From Paraconexibacter antarcticus (lineage in GTDB: Bacteria; Actinomycetota; Thermoleophilia; Solirubrobacterales; Solirubrobacteraceae): a stretch of 64,000 nucleotides of DNA. Both the position numbers and the translations under genes were made by a program. The stretch spans positions 2,914,001 to 2,978,000 of the forward strand of contig NZ_CP098502.1 of NCBI RefSeq assembly GCF_024220175.1. The letters run 5' to 3'. This document shows positions 32,136-40,619 of this stretch, piece by piece. The number at the start of each line of letters is the position of its first letter. Position 1 is the first letter of the stretch. Under the pieces are notes generated by a model. The model saw only the letters and a program-made list of their open reading frames with translations. It ran no database searches and was not told the origin of the DNA.

Positions 32136-33665
32136 ATGCGCCCCGCGATCGTCTTCACCGGCTTCATGGGGGCGGGGAAGACGACCCTCGCCCGCGAGAT
32201 CGCCCATGCCCTCGACCTCGAGGTGCGCGACTCCGACCGGCTGCTCACCGAGCGGTTCGGGATGGAGATCGAGGACTACTTCGTCGCCAACGGCGAGGCG
32301 GCCTTCCGGCGCGAGGAGGCCGACCTCGTCGGCGCGCTCCTCGACGGCGCCGACGGCGGCGTCATCGCGCTCGGCGGCGGCGCGCTGGGCAGCGAGCGCG
32401 TCCGGGAGGCGCTCCGCCGCCACACCGTCGTCCTCGTCGACGTCGACCTCGAGGTCGCCTGGCAGCGCGCCCACGGCCGCGGTCGCCCGCTCGCGCGCGA
32501 CCGTGAGGCCTTCGTGGCCCTCTACCGCGAGCGCGAGGCGATCTACCTCGCGGCGGCCGACGTCGTCCTCCCGACGGGGACCGGGCTCGGTGCCGCGCGC
32601 CGCGCCGTCGACGCGATGGTGGCGCTCCCCGACGCGCCGCCCGGCACGCGGCTGCTGTGGGCGAGCGCGGCGACGGGCGAGTACCCGGTGTGGGTCGGGC
32701 GGGGGCTCCTCGGGCACGAGGGACTGCCGTGGCCGGCCGACGGCCGGCGCTTCGGGATCAGCGACCAGACCGTCGGCGAGCTGCACGCGGGCCACGTGCC
32801 GCGGCTCTCGGGGCTCATCGAGATCCCGCCCGGAGAGGGCGCCAAGACGCTCGCCACGACCGAGCGCGTCTGGCGCGCCCTCGTCGACGTCGGTGCGACC
32901 CGCGCGGACCACATCGTGGCCGTCGGCGGCGGGGTCGTCGGGGACCTCGCGGGCTTCGCGGCGGCGACCTTCCAGCGTGGCATCCCGGTCGTGCAGGTCC
33001 CGACGACCGTCGTCGCCCAGGTCGACTCGGCCTACGGCGGCAAGACCGGCGTCGACCTCCCCGAGGCGAAGAACTACGTCGGCGCCTACCACCAGCCCGC
33101 GGGCGTCGTCGTCGACACCTCCACGCTCGCGACGCTCCCGCCCGAGGAGCACGCGGCCGGCTACGCGGAGGTCGTGAAGACCGCGCTCATCGCCGGCGGC
33201 GCCCTGTGGGACCACGTCGGCCGCGGCCTGCCCGTCGACGACGACGTCATCCTCATGTGCGCCCGCACGAAGCTCGCCACGGTCGCCGCCGACGAGCGCG
33301 ACGGCGGCCGCCGGCAGGTCCTCAACCTCGGGCACACGATCGGCCACGCGATCGAGACGGTCACCGGCTACGCCCGGTACCGCCACGGCGAGGCCGTCGC
33401 GCTCGGGCTGCTCGCCGCGCTGCAGCTCTCGGGGCTCCCGGACCTCCGCGACCAGGTCGCCGGACTGGCCGAGACCGCCGGCCTGCCAACGACGATGGAC
33501 CCGCAGATCGACGTCGACGCCGTCCTCGCCGCGACGGCCAAGGACAAGAAGCGCGTGGGGGAGACGACGCCGTTCGTCCTCGTGTCCGAGCCCGGGACGG
33601 TGACCCACGGGCACCACCTCGGGCCCGCCGACGTCCGCGGGGCGATCGCGGCGCTGCTGCCCTGA
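32136..33665 (+). CDS. aroKB: Fused shikimate kinase / 3-dehydroquinate synthase
   Basis: One 509-residue reading frame carries two enzymes that are normally separate. Residues 1-165 are shikimate kinase: Walker A GFMGAGKTT, DSDRLL, FRREEADLV, and the GGGAL shikimate-binding glycines. Residues 175-509 are AroB: GGGVVGDLAGFAAATFQRG, DSAYGGKTGVDLPEAKN, VVKTALIAGG, and GHTIGHAIE with metal-binding His residues. There is no stop or restart between them; the linker is short (DAPPGTRLLWASA). Adjacent aroK and aroB genes are usual in actinobacteria, so the fusion likely arose by loss of the intervening stop. Confidence 0.93.
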   Translation: MRPAIVFTGFMGAGKTTLAREIAHALDLEVRDSDRLLTERFGMEIEDYFVANGEAAFRREEADLVGALLDGADGGVIALGGGALGSERVREALRRHTVVLVDVDLEVAWQRAHGRGRPLARDREAFVALYREREAIYLAAADVVLPTGTGLGAARRAVDAMVALPDAPPGTRLLWASAATGEYPVWVGRGLLGHEGLPWPADGRRFGISDQTVGELHAGHVPRLSGLIEIPPGEGAKTLATTERVWRALVDVGATRADHIVAVGGGVVGDLAGFAAATFQRGIPVVQVPTTVVAQVDSAYGGKTGVDLPEAKNYVGAYHQPAGVVVDTSTLATLPPEEHAAGYAEVVKTALIAGGALWDHVGRGLPVDDDVILMCARTKLATVAADERDGGRRQVLNLGHTIGHAIETVTGYARYRHGEAVALGLLAALQLSGLPDLRDQVAGLAETAGLPTTMDPQIDVDAVLAATAKDKKRVGETTPFVLVSEPGTVTHGHHLGPADVRGAIAALLP

Positions 33666-33681
33666 GCGGCCGCGCACCGCG

Positions 33682-33687
33682 TAGGGT
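33682..33687 (+). promoter_or_regulatory. -10 box TAGGGT for aroQ
   Basis: TAGGGT ends 6 nt before the GTG at 33694, the spacing expected for a leaderless mRNA. Confidence 0.45.
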
Positions 33688-33693
33688 CGTGGG

Positions 33694-34146
33694 GTGAGCC
33701 CACGCAACCGCATCCAGGTCATCCACGGGGTCAATCTCGACCAGCTCGGGCGGCGTGATCCCGAGCACTACGGGACGCTGACCTTCGACGAGCTGGAGTA
33801 CGCGATCGAGGGATTCGCGACCGAGCTCGACCTGCAGGTGACGTTCTTCCAGACGAACCACGAGGGCGCGCTCGTCGAGCACCTGCACCAGCTCGAGGGG
33901 ATCGCCGACGCGATCGTCATCAACCCCGGGGCCTGGACGCACTACGCGTGGGCGATCCGCGACGCGCTGGAGCTCACCGGGCTCCCCGCGGTCGAGGTCC
34001 ACCTCTCCGACGTCGACGCGCGCGAGGACTTCCGCAAGGTGTCGGTCATCCGCGACATCTGCGTCGCGACCGTGAAGGGGCTCGGGCCCGACGGCTACCG
34101 TGAGGCCCTCAGCCGCTGCAAAACCATCCTGGAGGACGCCTCGTGA
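33694..34146 (+). CDS. aroQ: Type II 3-dehydroquinate dehydratase
   Basis: Dehydrates 3-dehydroquinate to 3-dehydroshikimate. The 150-residue protein keeps the catalytic features: HGVNLDQLGRRDPEHYG (Asn, Arg and Tyr of the active-site loop), FFQTNHEGALVEH, INPGAWTHYAWAIRDAL, and EVHLSDVDARE with the catalytic His. It deviates from the common NGPNLNLLG and SNVHARE patterns at several positions. I take these as lineage variation rather than loss of function. It overlaps pepQ by 4 nt. Confidence 0.92.
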   Translation: MSPRNRIQVIHGVNLDQLGRRDPEHYGTLTFDELEYAIEGFATELDLQVTFFQTNHEGALVEHLHQLEGIADAIVINPGAWTHYAWAIRDALELTGLPAVEVHLSDVDAREDFRKVSVIRDICVATVKGLGPDGYREALSRCKTILEDAS

Positions 34147-35231
34147 GCACCAAGACCGACATGAGCCGGGCGCAGCGCGTGGCGGACCTCCTCGGCGAGG
34201 CGGGCGCCGACGCCCTCCTCGTCACCGGTTCCGTCAACCTCCGCTGGCTCACCGGCTTCACCGGGTCCAGCGGCCTGGCCGTCATCGGCGCGGGCGGCCT
34301 GCGCGTCTTCCTCACGGACTTCCGCTACCTGACCCAGTCCGCCGAGCAGCTCGACGAGGGCTGGGACCGCCACATCGTCCCCGACCTCGCGGGCGCCGTG
34401 CCGCAGCTCATCGGCGAGACGGTCACCCGCGTCGGCTTCGACGACGCGTCGGTCACCGTGAAGGAGCACGCGCGCCTCGCCGAGCTGCTGGGGGACGGGA
34501 TCGAGCTCGTCCCGGCGGGCGGCCTCGTCGAGGGCCTGCGCGCCATCAAGGACGAGGCGGAGCTCGTGCGCCTGCGGGCGGCCGCCGCGCTCGCCGACAC
34601 GGCGCTGCAGGAGGTCCTCGGGCGCGGGCTCGTGGGACGGACCGAGCGCGAGGTCGGCCTCGAACTCGAGTTCACGATGCGGAGGATGGGCGCCGAGGCC
34701 GTGTCCTTCCCGCCGATCATCGCCGCGGGCGCCCACGGCGCCCTGCCGCACGCCGAGCCGCGCGACGTCGCGATCCCCGCCGGCACGCTCGTCGTCATCG
34801 ACTGGGGCGCGCAGCTCGACGGCTACGCCTCGGACTGCACCCGCACGTACGCCACGGGCGACCTCGACCCGCGTGCCGAGGAGATCTACAACATCGTCCT
34901 GCAGGCCCAGGAGGAGGCGCTGGCCGCCGTCCGCCCGGGTCCCACGGGCCAGGAGGTCGACGCCGTCGCCCGGGCCATCATCGACGGCGCCGGCCACGCC
35001 GAGCACTTCGGCCACGGGCTCGGTCACGGCGTCGGGATGGAGGTCCACGAGGGGCCGCGGCTCTCGAAGCTCGGCACGGTGGAGCTCGAGCCCGGCCACG
35101 TCGTGACCGTCGAGCCGGGGATCTACGTCCCGGGCGCCGTCGGCGTGCGCATCGAGGACCTCGTCGCCGTCACCGAGGGCGGGCACGAGGTGCTCAACGG
35201 GCTGAGCAAGGAGCTCACGGTCGTCGGCTGA
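34143..35231 (+). CDS. pepQ: Xaa-Pro aminopeptidase/dipeptidase (M24B)
   Basis: The 362-residue metallopeptidase has an N-terminal creatinase-like domain (VTGSVNLRWLTGFTGSSG). The pita-bread catalytic domain has the five metal ligands in IDWGAQLDGYASDCTRTY, HGLGHGVGMEVHEGP, VTVEPGIYVP and VRIEDLVAV. It starts at GTG 34143, overlapping aroQ. In most actinobacteria efp and nusB follow directly; here 5.7 kb of other genes intervene. Its last 109 bp overlap the 3' end of a convergent gene. Confidence 0.93.
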   Translation: MSTKTDMSRAQRVADLLGEAGADALLVTGSVNLRWLTGFTGSSGLAVIGAGGLRVFLTDFRYLTQSAEQLDEGWDRHIVPDLAGAVPQLIGETVTRVGFDDASVTVKEHARLAELLGDGIELVPAGGLVEGLRAIKDEAELVRLRAAAALADTALQEVLGRGLVGRTEREVGLELEFTMRRMGAEAVSFPPIIAAGAHGALPHAEPRDVAIPAGTLVVIDWGAQLDGYASDCTRTYATGDLDPRAEEIYNIVLQAQEEALAAVRPGPTGQEVDAVARAIIDGAGHAEHFGHGLGHGVGMEVHEGPRLSKLGTVELEPGHVVTVEPGIYVPGAVGVRIEDLVAVTEGGHEVLNGLSKELTVVG

Positions 35232-36508
35232 GCCGCCGGCGCCAGCGCGCCCGCGAGCGACGGCAGCACCGCGGCGGCGCGGGCCCCGAGCTGCCCGCTG
35301 AAGGCGGCCCAGCGGGCCGGCGCGAAGACGGCGGCGACGAGGGCGGCGCCGGACGGGAGCGACCACAGCAGGTACAGGGCGGCCTGGCCGTCCGCGCTCA
35401 CGTGGTCGCGGGCGAGGACCGTCGAGGCGTAGATCGCGACGCTCATCGCGAGCGTCGCGGCGGGGGCGCGACGGCGGGCGACGACCTCGTGCGCGGCGAG
35501 CGCCATGACGAGCGGCAGGTGGTAGTACGCGGTGTCCCACGGATCGACGACGCAGCGCAGGAAGAAGCACAACGCGAGCAGCAGGAGCGTGTCATCGCGG
35601 CGGATCCGCCTCGCGGCGGCGAGCGCCCCGGCGGCGAGGGGTGCGGCGAGCACCGGGAGGTGGCCGAGGGCGAAGACCCAGCCGGGCCCCGTCCGGTAGC
35701 CGACCTTCGCGCCGTACAGCCCGTGCACGACGCCGCCGTGGTGGCCGAGGAACCACGACCACTGCCACGGCTGGAAGATCTGCGAGCCCTGCGCGGCGAA
35801 CGTCCGCGCGCTCCCGGTCGCCGCCGTCCCGTGCAGGAGCGCCGGCGCCAGGACGGCGCCGCAGAGGGCACCCGCCACGAGGACGAACGTCACCCGTCCG
35901 TGGCGGAGCGCGACGAGGGCGGGAAGGACGGCGAGGACCGCCCAGGCCTTGTTGGCCCCGGCGAGACCGAGCAGCACGCCCGCCGCGACGGGCCGGTCGG
36001 CGAACGCGGCCATGACGCCGGCGGCGCACAGCACGGCGCCGAGCAGCTCCTCGGGGTGCCCGGTGTCGAGGGCCGGGAGAATGAGCGGGTTCGCGACGAC
36101 GACCGCGAGCGCGAGCCACGGGGCGAGCGCCGTCCGCCCGTCGCGGGGGGCCAGACGGGCGAAGAGGTGGACGCCGAGCAGCAGCGCCGCCGCGAGGCAG
36201 GGGAGGGCGAGGACGCGGTAGACGGCGAGCTCGCCGCCGCCCGCCGCGTGGGCGGCGAGGGCGAACGGCGCCCGGAGGACGAGCGACCCGCCGTAGGCCG
36301 GGAGGGTGCCGAGGAACGCGCCGAGATGGCCTGCGGTGAGCTGCGAGACGGCGGGCAGCGCCTCGGCCTCGTAGTCGGTGAACGCGACCGTGAGCAGCGT
36401 CGACGCGGCCATCAGCGCGAGGACGGCCGCCCCGAGGAGTGCCGCCATCGCGACGCCGCCCCTGCGGGGGTGGGCGGCGTCGCGACGGGCGGGTGTGAGG
36501 GGGATCAC
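35123..36508 (-). CDS. Membrane glycosyltransferase-like protein (GT87/DUF2029-type)
   Basis: The 461-residue protein has about eleven hydrophobic segments and a first outer loop with acidic residues (FTDYEAEALPAVSQL). GT-C polyprenyl-phosphate-mannose-dependent transferases have this layout. HPEELLGAVLCAAG and GANKAWAVLAVLPALVAL resemble the family too. The last 36 or so residues (after AGALAPAAQPTT) are antisense to pepQ and Ser/Thr/Pro-rich, so they are probably not conserved. The start is GTG 36508. The function, perhaps adding mannose or arabinose to a wall glycan, is an inference. Confidence 0.65.
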   Translation of the reverse strand: MIPLTPARRDAAHPRRGGVAMAALLGAAVLALMAASTLLTVAFTDYEAEALPAVSQLTAGHLGAFLGTLPAYGGSLVLRAPFALAAHAAGGGELAVYRVLALPCLAAALLLGVHLFARLAPRDGRTALAPWLALAVVVANPLILPALDTGHPEELLGAVLCAAGVMAAFADRPVAAGVLLGLAGANKAWAVLAVLPALVALRHGRVTFVLVAGALCGAVLAPALLHGTAATGSARTFAAQGSQIFQPWQWSWFLGHHGGVVHGLYGAKVGYRTGPGWVFALGHLPVLAAPLAAGALAAARRIRRDDTLLLLALCFFLRCVVDPWDTAYYHLPLVMALAAHEVVARRRAPAATLAMSVAIYASTVLARDHVSADGQAALYLLWSLPSGAALVAAVFAPARWAAFSGQLGARAAAVLPSLAGALAPAAQPTTVSSLLSPLSTSCPPSVTATRSSMRTPTAPGT

Positions 36509-36569
36509 GAGGAATGCATCGGCGCAACCGCGGCTCGCCTGTAGCCCCGTGCCGATCCCGGGCGCCCGG

Positions 36570-39107
36570 CTAGCGCAGCCCGGCGAGCGCGACGTAGCGC
36601 CGCGCCGTCGCCGGATCCCGCGTCACCGCCGCCGTCGCGACGGCCGCCCAGCGCACCCGGCCACCGCGCACGCCGAAGAGGTAGCTGCGGCCCGCGCCGG
36701 CGCGGCGGATGAGCATCGTGCTCCCGAAGCGCGTCGCCGTGCCGGCCAGCCGTGACGCCGCGCTTCCGCGGCCGACGCCCGCGACGCGGTGGCGCGACGC
36801 GTCCGAGATGACGAGCCCGACGCGCTCGCCCGGCGTGAAGACGGCCCGCACGCGGGCCTTCGCGTTGCCACGACCCTTGACGCGGTAGCTCCAGACGCGG
36901 CCCTTGCGCGAGGCGGGCTGGCCGCCGCCGCGCAGGAGCTCCTCGGGGGCGACGGCGAGCTTCGTCAGGCCGAGCCCGGCGCGGCCGAACCGCAGGCGGG
37001 CCTCACGGCGCTCGCGGTACTCCGGCGCGATCCCGTCCGCGCGCTCCCACATCTGCAGGTACGCCTCCGGGCCCTTCGCCATGTCGTCGACGATCCGCTG
37101 CCCGCAGACGTGCCTGAGGTCCTCGACCCAGTCCGGGTACAGGCCGTAGTGGGCGACGCCGTCGGTGTTGATGTCGAACGTCCGCTCCCCGGTCCTCTCA
37201 CGCGTGAACGTCACGCGCCCGTCGAAGGACTTGAACGGGTAGGTCACCGGGTCGGGGCCGTTCCGCGGGCCGCCCTGTCCGCCGAACCCGTTCATGTCCG
37301 CGCCCCACCCGAAGCCGAAGAGGTACCGCGGGTCGCGCTTCGGCGCGATCTGTCGGTAGGCCTTGCAGAAGCTCTGCGTGTTGCCGGCATAGGGGGTGAC
37401 GATGCCGCCGGACGCGTAGATCCGCGGGTAGGCGTCGGCCGTGGACCAGCTGTGGCTCGAGATGACCCCCGAGTAGCCCTGCGACTCGGTGAGCGACAGC
37501 AGCGCCTTGCGGGCGATGACGTCGAGGTGGTCGGGGTCGACGATCATGCCCCGCTTCATCATGCCGCGGACGAGGTGGTCGCCGAGGGTGCTGAGGCCGA
37601 GCTTGTTGCAGTGCGGGGCCGGCGGGTAGAGCGGCAGCGCGCTGTTCGGCGCGAGGATCGCGAGCGCCGAGCCGAGCAGCTGGTCGCGCGACGTGCCCGG
37701 GAGGGTGTACTGGGTGCGGTCGGCCTCCTCGGGCTCGCCCGTGCACGTCTCGAGGTCCCAGAACTGGCCGGTCTCGAGCTTGTTGCCGGCGTTGACGATG
37801 ACGCCGGTCGTCCCGCTGTCGCCCGCGACCCCGCCGAACCCGTTGTTGAACTTGTTGATGAGCTCCATGTCGCGGACGCCGAGCTTGTCGTAGGCCTCCG
37901 CGAGCCCGGCGTCGACCTGGGCCTTGTCGCAGGTCGGCGAGCCGTCCTTCAGGCCGCAGTCGAAGAGGTTGGACACCTCGATCCCCGGGACGACCGCGAG
38001 CTTGCCCGCGTTGATGACGCGGCGCGCCTGGAACGGGTCCTTCACGATGCGGAACCAGCCCTTGCCGGGGCCGCCCTCCTGCGCGTCGATGTAGTCCTCG
38101 AGCTGGCGCAGCCGCTTGGCCTGCAGCCGGACGCTCGTCATCTCGTTGCAGCTGTTGTGCTTAACGGGGTACAGCGAGCAGAGCGCGTGGTTCTCGACGA
38201 AGAGGTTCACGAAGACCCGCAGGCCGCCCATCCACGCGCGCTCGAGCCAGCGGTAGTAGCTCTGCTCGTGGGTCAGGGACTCGTGCGCGGGCCAGTCGCG
38301 GAAGGTCGGCCAGCCGACGGGATCCTGCGGCTGGGCCGGGTTCGTCTCACCGGCGAGGAAGTTGTCGACGACGATCTCGCCCTGCTGGTTGACGAGGTTG
38401 TTCCGGCTGCAGGTGGGGAGGGCGTGGGTGACGCCGTAGGGGTCCCACGGCTTGCCGCAGTGGATGTCCCCGCCGAGGAACTCGTAGGCCATCATGTGCA
38501 TGTGCGCGTCGATGAGGCCGCGCGTCTCCGAGTACGGCGTCTTGCCGGTGCCGGGCTTGCCGGTGGCGTCGAGCTCCGCCTCCGGGAAGGTCGCGCAGCC
38601 GTCGGCCGGGGCGAACGTGAAGCGCCCGGCCGACCCGGCGGCCGTCAGGACGAGGCGCCCGGCCGCGTCGGTCGTGAGGGCCCGGCCGGCCTGGGTCACG
38701 AGCGTGAAGGCGGCGCGGTCGGGCGTCGTGTCGACGACGAAGTCCCCGTCGGGCCCGCCGTCCGCGGCCGTGACGACGGCGTTCGCGGTCGTGGAGAGGA
38801 AGTCGCCGGCCCTGCCGTAGAGCAGGTACGAGCCCAGGCGCGTGGCCTGCATCCGCAGCGGCTCGGCGGCGGCGACGGTGGTCGCGGTCGCCGCGTACCC
38901 GTTGCCTGCGGCCTTCGCGACGTACCGGCCGTCGGCGGCCTGCAGGGCGTAGCAGCCGTGGACGAGGGCGTAGCGGGCGCCCGGGGGCAGCGCCGCGGCG
39001 GCCGCGGGTGCCGGCGCGGCGGCGACGCCGGCGGTCAGCACGGCGAGCGCCAGCGCGGCGAGCGTCCGGTGGAGGGAGCGACGGCGGACGGGGGAAGGGC
39101 CGGACAT
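36570..39107 (-). CDS. Large secreted amidohydrolase-like protein
   Basis: From ATG 39107 the protein has 845 residues and an Ala-rich signal peptide. Residues to about 165 form a beta-trefoil-like or fascin-like module (GCYALQAADGRYVAKAAGN). The central domain begins GLIDAHMHMMAYEFLGGD, a metal-dependent hydrolase first strand. It continues with MIVDPDHLDVIARKALLSL and GVISSHSWSTADAYPRI, as in M19 dipeptidase-type TIM barrels. The last 150 residues are a beta-rich Arg-rich domain. Many cysteines fit an exported protein. Enzyme activity is not established. An upstream in-frame start adds 16 residues before the signal peptide and is less likely. Confidence 0.65.
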   Translation of the reverse strand: MSGPSPVRRRSLHRTLAALALAVLTAGVAAAPAPAAAAALPPGARYALVHGCYALQAADGRYVAKAAGNGYAATATTVAAAEPLRMQATRLGSYLLYGRAGDFLSTTANAVVTAADGGPDGDFVVDTTPDRAAFTLVTQAGRALTTDAAGRLVLTAAGSAGRFTFAPADGCATFPEAELDATGKPGTGKTPYSETRGLIDAHMHMMAYEFLGGDIHCGKPWDPYGVTHALPTCSRNNLVNQQGEIVVDNFLAGETNPAQPQDPVGWPTFRDWPAHESLTHEQSYYRWLERAWMGGLRVFVNLFVENHALCSLYPVKHNSCNEMTSVRLQAKRLRQLEDYIDAQEGGPGKGWFRIVKDPFQARRVINAGKLAVVPGIEVSNLFDCGLKDGSPTCDKAQVDAGLAEAYDKLGVRDMELINKFNNGFGGVAGDSGTTGVIVNAGNKLETGQFWDLETCTGEPEEADRTQYTLPGTSRDQLLGSALAILAPNSALPLYPPAPHCNKLGLSTLGDHLVRGMMKRGMIVDPDHLDVIARKALLSLTESQGYSGVISSHSWSTADAYPRIYASGGIVTPYAGNTQSFCKAYRQIAPKRDPRYLFGFGWGADMNGFGGQGGPRNGPDPVTYPFKSFDGRVTFTRERTGERTFDINTDGVAHYGLYPDWVEDLRHVCGQRIVDDMAKGPEAYLQMWERADGIAPEYRERREARLRFGRAGLGLTKLAVAPEELLRGGGQPASRKGRVWSYRVKGRGNAKARVRAVFTPGERVGLVISDASRHRVAGVGRGSAASRLAGTATRFGSTMLIRRAGAGRSYLFGVRGGRVRWAAVATAAVTRDPATARRYVALAGLR

Positions 39108-39221
39108 GGCGCGCGAGCCTATGTGGGACGCACGTCCAGGAACAAGGCCGTTCATCCGTCGACGCCCGCAACGGGCCGGGCGGGACGACGCGCCACCGGC
39201 CCGACGTGGCAGGCTCGGACC

Positions 39222-39983
39222 GTGACCGACAGCGCCCTGCAGCTCTCCGCCACCCCGGTCGCCCTGCTCGACGAGGGTTTCGCGGGCGCGCGCCTCCGGG
39301 GCGCGGGGCCGCAGCCCGACGCGGTCTGGCGGGCGAAGCTCCGCGACGACGACAGCCGGGTCTGGCGCGCCGTCGCCGCCTCACCCGAGGCACTGGCGGG
39401 CGCCTGGGTGCCCGCGAAGGCGAGCACCGGGCACCTCGCCGCGCTCGTGTCGCTGCGACCGGTCGAGGTCGAGCTGCGCGTCGAGCTGCCCGACGGCCGT
39501 GCCGTCTCACGCACCCTCACGCGGCGGCTGCTCGCCGACGGCGTGAAGGTGCGCCGCTGGAAGGACGGGCTCGTCGCGACGCTGAACCGGCCGGCCGGCG
39601 AGGGGCCGTGGCCGGCGGTCGTGCTCGACGCGACCTCTGGGCCGGACGCCGTCGCCGTCGCCGCGCTCGCCGGCGCCCTGCTCGCCTCGCGTGGGGTGTT
39701 GAACGTCGCCGTCGCCCCGCCCGCGCGGCCGAAGGACGGGTCCGCCGCCGACGTGCTGGCGCGGGCCGGCGTGCTGCTCGCGGCGCTGCCGGCGGCCGGC
39801 GGCCCGCCGCTCGTCGTCCCGGTCGCCGCGCCGGAGGCGGACGTCACCGGCGGCGGGCTCGTCGCGCCGGTCCCGCCCGGCGTCGGGGTGCGCGGGGCCG
39901 GGGCGGGGCCTGAGGCCGCCGCCGCACGCGGGTCGGCTTGGGACGCGCTGCTCGCCGCGGTCGGCGCCACGCCGCGCGGCTGA
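39222..39983 (+). CDS. BAAT/acyl-CoA thioesterase N-domain-like protein
   Basis: The 253-residue protein starts at GTG 39222. Its first 125 residues resemble the N-terminal beta-sandwich of acyl-CoA thioesterase/BAAT proteins: LQLSATPVALLDE, then RVWRAVAASPEALAG. VRRWKDGLVATLNRPAGEGPWPAVVLDA would lead into an alpha/beta hydrolase. The hydrolase part is short and shows no nucleophile elbow (Gly-x-Ser/Cys-x-Gly), so it looks degenerate or repurposed. The C-terminus is Gly/Pro/Ala-rich. Function unknown. Confidence 0.5.
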   Translation: MTDSALQLSATPVALLDEGFAGARLRGAGPQPDAVWRAKLRDDDSRVWRAVAASPEALAGAWVPAKASTGHLAALVSLRPVEVELRVELPDGRAVSRTLTRRLLADGVKVRRWKDGLVATLNRPAGEGPWPAVVLDATSGPDAVAVAALAGALLASRGVLNVAVAPPARPKDGSAADVLARAGVLLAALPAAGGPPLVVPVAAPEADVTGGGLVAPVPPGVGVRGAGAGPEAAAARGSAWDALLAAVGATPRG

Positions 39984-39998
39984 GGCGGACCCCCGCCG

Positions 39999-40619
39999 TC
40001 AGCGCGCGAGGCGCCGCGCGGCGAAGCGCTGCGTCACCGCGTGGCGGACGTCCCGCACGAGGTCGCGCAGGAGCGCCGTGCTCTCGGCGTCGAGCGGCGC
40101 GAAGCGCACGGCGGTGCCGCGCGGGGTGATCCGGACGACGACGGCCGTCGCGATGACGGACGGGTGGTCCCCGGGAAGGTCGAGGCGCAGCTGGAGCGTG
40201 TCGCCGGGTCCGCCGAGCGTCCGTGCGGCGAGCAGCGCGCCCGTGGCCGAGACGTCGACCGTGGTGGTGGCGACGGCGCCGCCGACGGCCCCGACGACCT
40301 GGACGGGGAGCTCGAGCGGGAGCCGGGGGGCGAAGCGCCGGCTCGGCACGTGGCCGTGGGCGTCGGCGAGGAACGTGAGCCACCGCGCGCTGTCGCGGAC
40401 GAGCACGCCGTCGAGCAGGACCGCGTGGTCACCGTGCGCGAAGGAGAGGGTGCTGCGGGTCGGCAGGCGGACGCGATCGAGCACGCCGGGGTCGTCCGGG
40501 GTGAGCAGGGCGACGCCGCGCTCGACGACGCCGACCGTCGCGGCGATGCGCCGCGTGCGCTGCCCGGCCGGGCCGAGCAGGTAGAGGTTCACCGCCTGGT
40601 AGTCGCGAAGCCGCCGCAC
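39999..40619 (-). CDS. PilZ domain protein, putative c-di-GMP receptor
   Basis: The 206-residue protein has an N-terminal flagellar brake-like (YcgR-N type) beta domain (about 10-95). A PilZ domain follows, with PSRRFAPRLPLELPV (Arg-x3-Arg c-di-GMP motif) and VDVSATGALL (Asp-x-Ser-x2-Gly motif). Both motifs needed for ligand binding are intact. The start is GTG 40619. A GCCGATGA box lies 9 nt upstream, but no matching -35 element stands 15-16 nt away. With two c-di-GMP riboswitches in the window, it may connect the same signal to the pilus or another surface process. Confidence 0.8.
   Translation of the reverse strand: MRRLRDYQAVNLYLLGPAGQRTRRIAATVGVVERGVALLTPDDPGVLDRVRLPTRSTLSFAHGDHAVLLDGVLVRDSARWLTFLADAHGHVPSRRFAPRLPLELPVQVVGAVGGAVATTTVDVSATGALLAARTLGGPGDTLQLRLDLPGDHPSVIATAVVVRITPRGTAVRFAPLDAESTALLRDLVRDVRHAVTQRFAARRLAR

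Noticed and set aside
39222-40619. Search for a sigma-28-type promoter at the PilZ gene
   Set aside because: A GCCGATGA box stands 9 nt before the GTG, but the sequence 15-16 nt further upstream is CTGC-like and does not match the -35 half-site, so it is not listed as a promoter.
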